From: a virus
Virus record (IMG/VR): IMGVR_UViG_3300042451_001762
Span: 1 to 24,858 of that record
Length of the DNA: 24,858 nt
Direction: 5' to 3' (one strand)
Each line of letters starts with the position of its first letter. The stretch's first letter is position 1. Of the stretch, positions 16,408-22,728 are shown piece after piece. Below the pieces are notes generated by a model, which made no database searches, was not told the origin of the DNA, and saw nothing but the letters and a program-made list of their open reading frames with translations. The position numbers were made by a program, and so were the translations under genes.

Positions 16408-17304
16408 ATGCTAGTTTTTAAAGGAAAGACTTTTGCCCAAGCCTATTGGATTTCAATTAAGGCTTTGATGGAATTAGGCAAGACTAATAATGCCAGAGGC
16501 ACAACCAGTAAAGAATTTCTGGATGCATGCCTTGTAATTGAAGATCCAAGCCAATGCTTATATGAAAATCCAGCTAGAGGCTCGCAGTTTAAATACTTGG
16601 CGGCTGAGTTCTTTTGGTATTTTCTAGGTCGAAATGATGTAGACTATATCGCAAAGCATGCCAAATTCTGGAAGCAGATCCAAAACGAAGATGGAACTGC
16701 TAATTCTGCATACGGCAACCTAATCTTTGCAACCAAGAATGAATTTGGTACGTCTCAATACCAGTGGGCTCTAAATAGTCTAATTGCAGATTCGAATACC
16801 AGACAAGCAGTAATGCATTTTAATATGCCAAAGCACCAATATCCAAATAACAAGGATTTTGTGTGTACGATGTATGCGAATTTCCACATTAGAGAGAATA
16901 AACTCTATATGAGTGTCTTTATGCGTAGTAATGATGCAATTTGGGGAACACCAACTGATGTTGCATTTTTCTGTGCTCTCCAAATGCAGATGCATGCCCA
17001 TCTTAAGGCAACTTATCCAGATCTAGAGCTTGGCACCTATTCACATACCGCAAATTCATACCATATCTACGATAGACACTATGAACTTGCTAAAAAAATG
17101 ATAGCTGGTCATTTTAATCCAGTTACGCTACCGCCAGTTAAAACTGATTTAATTGACGCAAGCGGTAGAGCTACTTCTGATCTACGTACAGCTTTTCAAT
17201 TTGTTGAGAATCCGACTCCTGACTCTACATTAATCTTTCAAGAAAAAGACGATCTACTACACTGGATTTACGAAAATTATCCGAAGGCTTCTCAAGATAT
17301 ATGA
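16408..17304 (+). CDS. 42: Thymidylate synthase family enzyme, likely dCMP-specific (gp42-like dCMP hydroxymethylase)
   Basis: Folate-dependent pyrimidine C5 transferase, 298 residues. The catalytic Cys is C153 in KDFVCTMYANFHIRENK, followed by MRSNDAIWG (R173-D176) and the C-terminal SYHIYDRHYE. At the position where dUMP-using thymidylate synthases have Asn (E. coli Asn177 in LPFNIASY), this protein has Asp184 (GTPTDVAFF). T4 dCMP hydroxymethylase gp42 has Asp179 there, and Asn-to-Asp at this site in thymidylate synthase is known to change preference to dCMP. The block DFVCT...IRENKL...MRSND also resembles gp42 (DFMCT...IRDKKI...MRSND) more than typical ThyA (APCH). So dCMP hydroxymethylase or methylase is the best guess; ordinary dTMP synthesis is the alternative. 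It overlaps dCMP deaminase by ATGA. Confidence 0.8.
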   Translation: MLVFKGKTFAQAYWISIKALMELGKTNNARGTTSKEFLDACLVIEDPSQCLYENPARGSQFKYLAAEFFWYFLGRNDVDYIAKHAKFWKQIQNEDGTANSAYGNLIFATKNEFGTSQYQWALNSLIADSNTRQAVMHFNMPKHQYPNNKDFVCTMYANFHIRENKLYMSVFMRSNDAIWGTPTDVAFFCALQMQMHAHLKATYPDLELGTYSHTANSYHIYDRHYELAKKMIAGHFNPVTLPPVKTDLIDASGRATSDLRTAFQFVENPTPDSTLIFQEKDDLLHWIYENYPKASQDI

Positions 17305-17765
17305 AAATACATCCAAATTCAGAAAGGCAACATCAATATGATGTAACTTACATTAAAATGGCCTTAACTTGGGCAGAACTATCTAAAGCCAATCGTAAAA
17401 AGGTTGGTGCATTAATAGTTAAAGGCACTACGATTATTTCAGATGGCTACAATGGTACTCCATCTGGCTTTGAAAACGAGTGCGAACTCCCAGTATTTGA
17501 CCAAGACAATAATTTCGTCGATTACGAAACTAAGTGGTATGTGCTGCATGCTGAGTCTAATGCAATTGCTAAAGTTGCTAGATCGACGCAAAGCTGCGAG
17601 GGCTCAACCTTGTATATCACTTACTCTCCATGTAGAGAATGTAGCAAATTAATTCTGCAATCGGGTATTACCCGAGTTGTCTATCTTGAAGAATATCGAG
17701 ATAAACAGGGGCTTGATCTATTACGTAAAGCTGGAATCGATATTAAAAAAATCGAGCTAGAATGA
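17301..17765 (+). CDS. cd: dCMP deaminase
   Basis: Zinc enzyme converting dCMP to dUMP, the precursor of dTMP. The zinc-binding signature is complete: HAE at 83-85 (LHAESNAIAKVA) and PCREC with C111 and C114 (SPCRECSKLI). The glycine-rich loop DGYNGTPSGFENEC at 48-61 is typical of dCMP deaminases. The length of 154 residues is somewhat shorter than T4 Cd (193). The start overlaps the end of the TS-family gene (ATGA), so the two are translationally coupled and probably balance the dCMP pool. Confidence 0.93.
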   Translation: MKIHPNSERQHQYDVTYIKMALTWAELSKANRKKVGALIVKGTTIISDGYNGTPSGFENECELPVFDQDNNFVDYETKWYVLHAESNAIAKVARSTQSCEGSTLYITYSPCRECSKLILQSGITRVVYLEEYRDKQGLDLLRKAGIDIKKIELE

Positions 17766-18157
17766 TAGAATCAGAAGACCGACTACTTGAAATATTATTT
17801 GTTAGAGACCAACGCCAATTTGTTAACAAATTCTCAAAAAAAGCCAAGAGCGATTATTTACTAAACGTAAATAAGATCCTAAAGGAGAAGTTTGAACAAG
17901 ATATAGTTGTTCCAAACAAAATTCAAGCTTTTTTAATTAACTACGAGATTAAGAAATTAATCGATAAAGCAGTCAATGTTCGTAATCGAAAGTACAGCCG
18001 AATTATCTATGTGAACGGTAATCTAAGCCTAACTTCAATTATCAATACTTTGGAGTTCTTAAATCAATCGTATTTAACTGTTAAGTTTTATGCTAAAGTG
18101 CTGGATCCAGATGACGAGTTTGAAACAGATTCTGCTAATATTACTATTATAAAATAA
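17762..18157 (+). CDS. Unknown protein, last gene of the replication block
   Basis: 131 residues, unrecognised. Lys-rich helical N-terminal half (residues 1-75), then a more beta-like half (SRIIYVNGNLSLTSIINTLEF, then LTVKFYAKVLDPDDEFE). It overlaps dCMP deaminase by ATGA and ends exactly at the terminator, so it is a genuine operon member. No catalytic motif seen. Confidence 0.65.
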   Translation: MIESEDRLLEILFVRDQRQFVNKFSKKAKSDYLLNVNKILKEKFEQDIVVPNKIQAFLINYEIKKLIDKAVNVRNRKYSRIIYVNGNLSLTSIINTLEFLNQSYLTVKFYAKVLDPDDEFETDSANITIIK

Positions 18158-18187
18158 AAAAGGAGGACGCTAAGCGACCTCCTTTTA
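18157..18187. terminator. Bidirectional intrinsic terminator at end of replication block
   Basis: Bases 18158-18166 (AAAAGGAGG) pair with 18178-18186 (CCTCCTTTT). An A-A mismatch and an inner CGC/GCG pair close on a TAA loop. Located between convergent genes ending at 18157 (+) and 18210 (-), with A/T runs on both sides. Confidence 0.85.
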
Positions 18188-18209
18188 GGTTATTGAGAAT
18201 CTATAAGTA

Positions 18210-18833
18210 TTACTTATCTTCGTCTTCTTCTTCCTTATCGTCTGAATCTTCGTTACCTTCTTCTTCGTCTTCAGTTTTGCAAACCTTTTCGATAGTAGCG
18301 CAGATGTAATCGCAGCATTCAGCTTTATCAAGTTCCATCTTTTCGCAGATTTCGTCGATCATCTCTTTCATCTGATCTCCGAATTCTTCCATAAGCATTT
18401 CGAGTTTTTCCTCGTCTAGCTCAGGTTTTTCGTCCATCGGCATGTCATCATTTGGCATGTCTTCAGTGTCGTTCATCATCTCTTCGAAGTTTTCATTTAC
18501 GAATTCTTCAAAACGGAAGATTCTACCTTCTTCAATTTTGGTAGAGTTTTTTGTTGCAGGAGTAGAGTGCATTGGGTCAAATGGTTTTTTTCCAGCTTGT
18601 CTAGACACAACGTCTCTTGAGACTGCCTTCCAAGTGGTATCGTAGTTATTTATAGTCTTACCGCCTTCAAAATCAGCATTTCTATCAACTACGCGCTGAT
18701 AGCCTTTTAAAAATTCTCTTTTTGACTTATCAAAATCAGTCTTTTCTTTTGGGCCGCCGAATTCTGGCTTTGAAAGATCCATCCAGTTATCCATCTTTGG
18801 ATTTCTACGAGATTTTGCATTAAACATATCCAT
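18210..18833 (-). CDS. Acidic structural-block protein of unknown function
   Basis: 207 residues. The N-terminal half (1-95) is basic/polar; the middle has KIEEGRIFRFEEFVNENFEE at about 98-117; residues 120-207 are strongly acidic and Met/Glu-rich, ending in a Glu/Asp tail (EEEGNEDSDDKEEEDEDK). A four-Cys segment (EICEKMELDKAECCDYICA region, plus VC) lies before the tail. The IEE-G site fits the (L/I)-x-E prohead protease consensus, so it could be a prohead core protein, but this is inference. It is the last gene of the - strand virion block, 19 bases after the tail tube gene, with a TATAAAATA sequence over the tube stop codon. Confidence 0.65.
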   Translation of the reverse strand: MDMFNAKSRRNPKMDNWMDLSKPEFGGPKEKTDFDKSKREFLKGYQRVVDRNADFEGGKTINNYDTTWKAVSRDVVSRQAGKKPFDPMHSTPATKNSTKIEEGRIFRFEEFVNENFEEMMNDTEDMPNDDMPMDEKPELDEEKLEMLMEEFGDQMKEMIDEICEKMELDKAECCDYICATIEKVCKTEDEEEGNEDSDDKEEEDEDK

Positions 18834-18845
18834 GATTAAATCTTT

Positions 18846-18857
18846 CGTTATTTTATA
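18846..18857 (-). promoter_or_regulatory. Weak late-promoter-like box before the acidic protein gene
   Basis: The - strand reads TATAAAATAACG, one base longer than the TATAAATAAC seen elsewhere, overlapping the tube gene stop and 12 bases before the ATG at 18833. The spacing and the extra A make it less convincing than the other boxes. Confidence 0.3.
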
Positions 18858-19437
18858 GTGCGCCTAGGCGATTTTCAGTGTAAGTATCCGCTGAGAATGT
18901 TGCAGTCAATCTGTAAATTTCGTCAGATGCATAATCTAATTTCATTTCAGTTAACTTATCTGGACCAATAAATACTGGTTCAAAATTGAATTCTCTAAAG
19001 ATCTGGCCTGAGCGATTAAACACGTTTACTGTGATAGCTGCATCTGCATAATCTCTTTTTAGACCTTGTGCACCAGTTAGTGGATTGTAAACTAGATCTG
19101 CCCAAGCTCTCAATGCATTGTACGTATACATATCATTGTTCTCATTTAAGTTAACCTCAAAATCGATTTTAAGAGTCGCAGTAGTTGCTTCAGGCTTTGC
19201 TGCTGCATACAATCTCTTAGCGAACTTATAGAATTGTTCAACTAGTTTTCCAGTTCCAGATTGTTCTGGTAAACCTTCAATCTTTTTAACATGATCTAGC
19301 ATCAAGGTCCCACCGAATCCAATCGCAGCTGCTACTGCAGGCGGTGGAGTGATTAGTATCTCAAACTGGTTAAGATAGATCGGTTCGTATTTCTCCTTCG
19401 ATGCGAGTGAATTTCTCCAATGTGGTAATCCAGCCAT
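18853..19437 (-). CDS. 19: Tail tube protein (gp19-like)
   Basis: Predicted subunit of the inner tail tube inside the contractile sheath. 194 residues, similar in size to T4 gp19 (163). It has the tube-type layout: N-terminal strand YEPIYLNQFEILITPPP, a mid-region AALRAWADLVYNPLTG-like helix after a beta strand, and the C-terminal half (ITVNVFNRSGQIFREF, EPVFIGPDKLTEMKLDY, then YRLTATFSADTYTE). This last part resembles the gp19 pattern where an inter-strand loop and a final beta strand build the ring. The ATG at 19437 is about 20 bases below an ATAAATAAC late box. The match is by pattern, not alignment. Confidence 0.78.
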   Translation of the reverse strand: MAGLPHWRNSLASKEKYEPIYLNQFEILITPPPAVAAAIGFGGTLMLDHVKKIEGLPEQSGTGKLVEQFYKFAKRLYAAAKPEATTATLKIDFEVNLNENNDMYTYNALRAWADLVYNPLTGAQGLKRDYADAAITVNVFNRSGQIFREFNFEPVFIGPDKLTEMKLDYASDEIYRLTATFSADTYTENRLGAL

Positions 19438-19455
19438 TTCGTGTTTATACTTTTT

Positions 19456-19467
19456 AGTTATTTATTA
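19456..19467 (-). promoter_or_regulatory. Late promoter motif for the tail tube gene
   Basis: The - strand reads TAATAAATAACT, about 20 bases before the tube ATG. The box includes the TAA stop codon of the preceding 277-residue ORF. Confidence 0.7.
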
Positions 19468-20291
19468 GAGTCAGATTTGCTTGCTTGCATTTCCTGCGTT
19501 TTCTTTGCAGTTCGGGTTTGTCTAATTCTGAGGATCATGTTTTCAATCTCAGATAACTTTTCTTCTGGTAACTTTTCTAAATCTGCTCTAACTGCTTTTG
19601 TTACTTTAACTTCAGTCGATTCTTGATCATCGTATGCGTAAACGTCCTCTTTTGCTTTAAATTTAACCTCAATCGATGGTAGTGCTTGAATGACTAGGTT
19701 TCCACCAAATTTAGTTACATCTTCCTCAAACTTACTTAATTCAAATACCTTTTGAAAAGGTTTACTGTTTAATAAGTAGGAAACTTGCACCGAGATCTTA
19801 TCTTGATTAGTTAAGCCGCCACGACCAAGTTCTGGCTGTAAATTTTCAGAAATTTTAAATAGTAATTCAGCATTAGCCGTTGTAGTATTTCGCTGACCTT
19901 CAGTAAATCTGATCTTATCAGCGACGATCAATACTGTATAATTACCTAGAACCTTTTTGTCTTCATTCTCGGTCACCCCAGTTTGATTAGTATCTGTATC
20001 ATTAGGTTGCTTATCTTCTTCAGGTTTAGGTGACTCTGGTTGCTCTGATAGGATTAGAGCTTCAATCTTTTGATTAATTGCAGCTAACAATTCGTTGATT
20101 CTTGCGGCTGATACGTATTTAACGTACGTTGCTCTTGCGCTAGCTTCAGTATATTCTAAATCAGGATACACGTCAGCATCGTGGATAGTAATCTTTTGGG
20201 CATTCTGATCCCATTTGATTTCGCCATCCACTTTTTGCCAAGTAGTTTCAAAACTTGCAGTAGTCTCAATAATTACACCGCGTGCGTTCAA
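19458..20291 (-). CDS. Unknown structural-block protein with TTG start, in frame with the upstream ORF
   Basis: 277 residues if translation starts at the TTG at 20291. No in-frame ATG exists before about residue 250, and the frame upstream is closed by the TAA of the preceding ORF only six bases earlier. Residues 1-82 include helical RINELLAAINQKIEALIL. Residues about 83-112 are a disordered acidic linker (PKPEEDKQPNDTDTNQTG). Residues 113-277 look beta-rich then helical, ending in a charged tail. Not recognised. It lies between head genes and the tail tube gene, so a head-completion or tail-terminator role fits position only. It may be the second part of one protein with the ORF at 20295-20618. 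Confidence 0.62.
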   Translation of the reverse strand: MNARGVIIETTASFETTWQKVDGEIKWDQNAQKITIHDADVYPDLEYTEASARATYVKYVSAARINELLAAINQKIEALILSEQPESPKPEEDKQPNDTDTNQTGVTENEDKKVLGNYTVLIVADKIRFTEGQRNTTTANAELLFKISENLQPELGRGGLTNQDKISVQVSYLLNSKPFQKVFELSKFEEDVTKFGGNLVIQALPSIEVKFKAKEDVYAYDDQESTEVKVTKAVRADLEKLPEEKLSEIENMILRIRQTRTAKKTQEMQASKSDSNK

Positions 20292-20294
20292 GTG

Positions 20295-20618
20295 TTAACC
20301 AACAGTTTTTTCACCTTTGAATTCTTTACCGACGTTTGCTTTCTTCTTGGTTGGATCAACTGGCTTATAGTTTGCCCAGATCTCATTGTAGATTCTGCAA
20401 GATGCGCCCATAAAGTTAACGATACCGATATACTTTTTACGGTCTTCGCCCTTCATTTTGGTAATCTTTTTACCGATTGCTCTAGCATCATCTAGATCAA
20501 GTTCTTCTTCGTCAGTCTTGCCGACTAAATCCTTTAAAGAATTCTCTTGAATATAAGATGAAAAGCTCTCAGCAACATAGCCCATTTCAAGGCTGCTATT
20601 TGAGGTAGCTTTTTTCAT
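20295..20618 (-). CDS. Unknown structural-block protein
   Basis: 107 residues, unrecognised. It starts at ATG 20618, 10 bases after the basic repeat protein gene, with no promoter of its own. The N-terminal part has MGYVAESFSSYIQENSL; residues 35-60 are acidic/basic helical (EEELDLDDARAIGKKITKMK); the C-terminus is Lys-rich. I-Q-E-N could be a prohead protease site. Its stop TAA is followed in the same frame, after one codon, by the TTG start of the next ORF. Confidence 0.6.
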   Translation of the reverse strand: MKKATSNSSLEMGYVAESFSSYIQENSLKDLVGKTDEEELDLDDARAIGKKITKMKGEDRKKYIGIVNFMGASCRIYNEIWANYKPVDPTKKKANVGKEFKGEKTVG

Positions 20619-20628
20619 TATTCAATAA

Positions 20629-20991
20629 TTACTTTTTAGGCATTTTAGCCATTGCAGGATCAACTGACTTCTTAGAAGTAGATCCTTTAACTACTAGGTT
20701 TGCAAACTTAGAATCAACAGATTTCTTTGGTGTGCTGCCCTTTGTAGTTGGTAATTCTGCGGCACCAGTCTTAACAGACTTAGATGGCATAGAACCCTTA
20801 CCTTTTGGAAGATCTGCCATTTCAGGTTTAACTGATTTGCCAGCTGACTTGCCTTTAACGTCTAATTTTGCCATTCCAGCATCTACTGATTTGCTAGGAG
20901 CAGAACCTTTTGCTGCAGGCAACGCTGCTAGGTCTTGATTAGCTTTTTCAGCAATGTATTCGAAATAGTTTAATACAGGCTTAGTGCTCAT
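20629..20991 (-). CDS. Basic, Lys/Ser-rich repeat protein, possible internal head protein
   Basis: 120 residues. After a 20-residue N-terminal helix (LNYFEYIAEKANQDLAALP), the rest is about five imperfect 18-19-residue repeats of the form A-x-LP-xx-KGS-xPxKSVD-xxM (SAPSKSV, SAGKSVK, SMPSKSV, STPKKSV, STSKKSV). It is strongly positively charged and looks disordered, like DNA-binding internal head proteins or histone-H1-like tails. The I-A-E-K site after the N-terminal helix fits the prohead protease consensus and could release the basic part inside the head (inference). It has its own late box and follows the capsid gene terminator. Confidence 0.7.
   Translation of the reverse strand: MSTKPVLNYFEYIAEKANQDLAALPAAKGSAPSKSVDAGMAKLDVKGKSAGKSVKPEMADLPKGKGSMPSKSVKTGAAELPTTKGSTPKKSVDSKFANLVVKGSTSKKSVDPAMAKMPKK
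20637..20940 (-). repeat. Five degenerate 18-19-codon tandem repeats
   Basis: The repeats begin at LPAAKGSAPSKSVD and recur every 18-19 codons with a conserved K-G/S-x-x-x-K-S-V core. Nucleotide copies have diverged, so the repeat is conserved at the protein level. Confidence 0.75.
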
Positions 20992-21014
20992 GTGATGTAT
21001 ATTTTTTTCTGTAG

Positions 21015-21026
21015 AGTTATTTATTT
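21015..21026 (-). promoter_or_regulatory. Late promoter motif for the basic repeat protein
   Basis: The - strand reads AAATAAATAACT, 24-26 bases before the ATG at 20991 and directly after the capsid gene terminator. Confidence 0.65.
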
Positions 21027-21035
21027 GCGAACAGG

Positions 21036-21069
21036 TTAAAAAAAGAAAGGCTTTCCTTTCGGAAAGCCT
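21036..21069 (-). terminator. Intrinsic terminator of the major capsid gene
   Basis: On the - strand AGGCTTTCC (21069-21061) pairs with GGAAAGCCT (21056-21048) around a GAAA tetraloop, followed by TTCTTTTTTT. This is a textbook intrinsic terminator 25 bases after the capsid stop codon. Confidence 0.92.
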
Positions 21070-21093
21070 CTCAATATTCGAAATCAGTTACGA

Positions 21094-22710
21094 TTACGCT
21101 GTTAAGTAACTTGGGTTAGTAACAGTTAATGTGAAGTACTGAGTTTCAGGGTGCCATCCAGCTTCAGTGATAGCATAGCGAGACTTCATACCGATCTTCG
21201 GAGAGAAAGTACCCTCAGAGATAGTTTGAAGAGATTCTGCCATGATATATGGAAGGAATTTAACACCTGGTTCTTCGTCTGCACCTTTACGGCCGATAAT
21301 GATACGAGTGTCGTTGAACTTCATGTTAGGATCAACGTATACAGTTAAGCCGTATACTTTACCAGCTGGGTACAACTGACCTGCTCCAGCAGGAAGATCG
21401 TTGTTGAAAGGAGCGATAACGTAGCCAGATACGTCTGCAAGAGCAGAAGCGATACGGCCGTTAGTTACTACGAAAGTACCTGCACCGAAACGTCCTCTGT
21501 GGTAGATTAAGTTTGCGATTTCAAGGATCTTAGTAACAACTTTACGTTGGTTAGCGCTAAGAGTGAATGCGTCAGCAGCACCTACTGGGTTTATTAGAGA
21601 ACCTAGGGTAGCTCCAACACCTTCTATTTCGTTCGCTTTAGTTGCGTGAGCTGCACCAAGCTGAGCAACACGGTCAACCAACTTCTTGTTGATAGACTGA
21701 GCAAGTTCGTTAACTGCTACGTTCTCCAACATAGAGATTACGTCGAAGTTCCATACGCGGTTAAGATCTTGGATTTGCTCAACAGAAGCAGAGATAGCAA
21801 CTTGGTCGCCTTTTGCTTCGATGAACTTGGTGAACATTCTTAAGCCCATTTGACGGAACTTAGATTGCTCAGCTGCTTCTCTAGTCATGCCGAATGCAGA
21901 CTGGTTACCAGTTGTATCAGCGAAAGGACCGTTGAAGTCAGTAGTTGCATAATCAGCATCAGATACTGAAGTGAAACCAGAGATGTGGTTCTCAAGAGCA
22001 GATACTAGAGATACAACGTTAGCTGCATCAAGAGTAATGCTGTTTAGAACGTTACCTGCTGCAATGTAAGTTGCAAGGGTAAGAGACTCGTCAGAAGAGA
22101 TCACTTTGAAGATAGGATCGCCATCAACACGTGAAGCACCTACATACTGAAGAGTAAGAACTGCTGCAGTACCAGCACCATCACCGTCAATAGTGTAGTT
22201 TGAACCAGCTGCGAAAGTTGCTACTTCAACTGCGGTAAAACCAGCAATTTTGATTAGGTAAGGCTCGTACTCAGAACCTAAGCTACCACCTTGGTAAACG
22301 TAGTCTAGGTAAGGAAGGAAACCTACTGGAGAATCCATAGGAACAACACCAACTAGGTCGAAACCGATAGTTTTAGCTGCTACTTGAATTGCAACTGGCA
22401 TAAGTGATGGGAATTTATCACCTGAACCAGCAGCGGTTGTTTTTGCACCACCTGCAGTGAACGGAGTCATTGCGTTGGTTGGAGCGCTGATTGCGCCCAT
22501 AGAGCTGATAGAACCTGGTTGTTGGAAGAACAAACCTGGAGCTACAGCTGCTTCGTTGATAGCGCCAGCGTTTTCGAAGATAGCGTGGTTGTGAGCATAG
22601 TCAACTAACCAAGGGCGTGCATTTAAGTCTACGCCATAACCTTCTAAAACTGGAGCCCAAGTCTCACGTACGCTTGCGTCGTTGAGTCTTTTGAAAACTT
22701 TAGTTGCCAT
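21094..22710 (-). CDS. 23: Major capsid protein (gp23-like)
   Basis: HK97-fold capsid subunit. The 538 residues are near T4 gp23 (521). The region KFPSLMPVAIQVAAKTIGFDLVGVVPMDSPVG at about 98-130 corresponds to the T4 segment with IPNLIAFDICGVQPMNSPTG. Late segments (GRFGAGTFVVTNGRIASALADV, VYVDPN, then RIIIGRKGADEEPGVKFLPYIMAE) follow the gp23 order. The N-terminal propeptide probably ends at I51-N52-E53|A54, matching the (L/I)-x-E consensus of T4 prohead protease. Residues about 180-260 seem to contain an inserted beta-rich domain. It lies 18 bases after the protease-scaffold gene, as 21-22-23 in T4, with no separate promoter seen; codon use is more GC-rich than neighbours, consistent with high expression. 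Confidence 0.92.
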   Translation of the reverse strand: MATKVFKRLNDASVRETWAPVLEGYGVDLNARPWLVDYAHNHAIFENAGAINEAAVAPGLFFQQPGSISSMGAISAPTNAMTPFTAGGAKTTAAGSGDKFPSLMPVAIQVAAKTIGFDLVGVVPMDSPVGFLPYLDYVYQGGSLGSEYEPYLIKIAGFTAVEVATFAAGSNYTIDGDGAGTAAVLTLQYVGASRVDGDPIFKVISSDESLTLATYIAAGNVLNSITLDAANVVSLVSALENHISGFTSVSDADYATTDFNGPFADTTGNQSAFGMTREAAEQSKFRQMGLRMFTKFIEAKGDQVAISASVEQIQDLNRVWNFDVISMLENVAVNELAQSINKKLVDRVAQLGAAHATKANEIEGVGATLGSLINPVGAADAFTLSANQRKVVTKILEIANLIYHRGRFGAGTFVVTNGRIASALADVSGYVIAPFNNDLPAGAGQLYPAGKVYGLTVYVDPNMKFNDTRIIIGRKGADEEPGVKFLPYIMAESLQTISEGTFSPKIGMKSRYAITEAGWHPETQYFTLTVTNPSYLTA

Positions 22711-22728
22711 TTTTTAGAAACGGTTTTT

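Noticed and set aside
16408-17304. Simple call of thymidylate synthase ThyA
   Set aside because: Asp184 and the gp42-like CT and MRSND blocks argue against plain dUMP specificity, so the family-level call is kept with dCMP preference.
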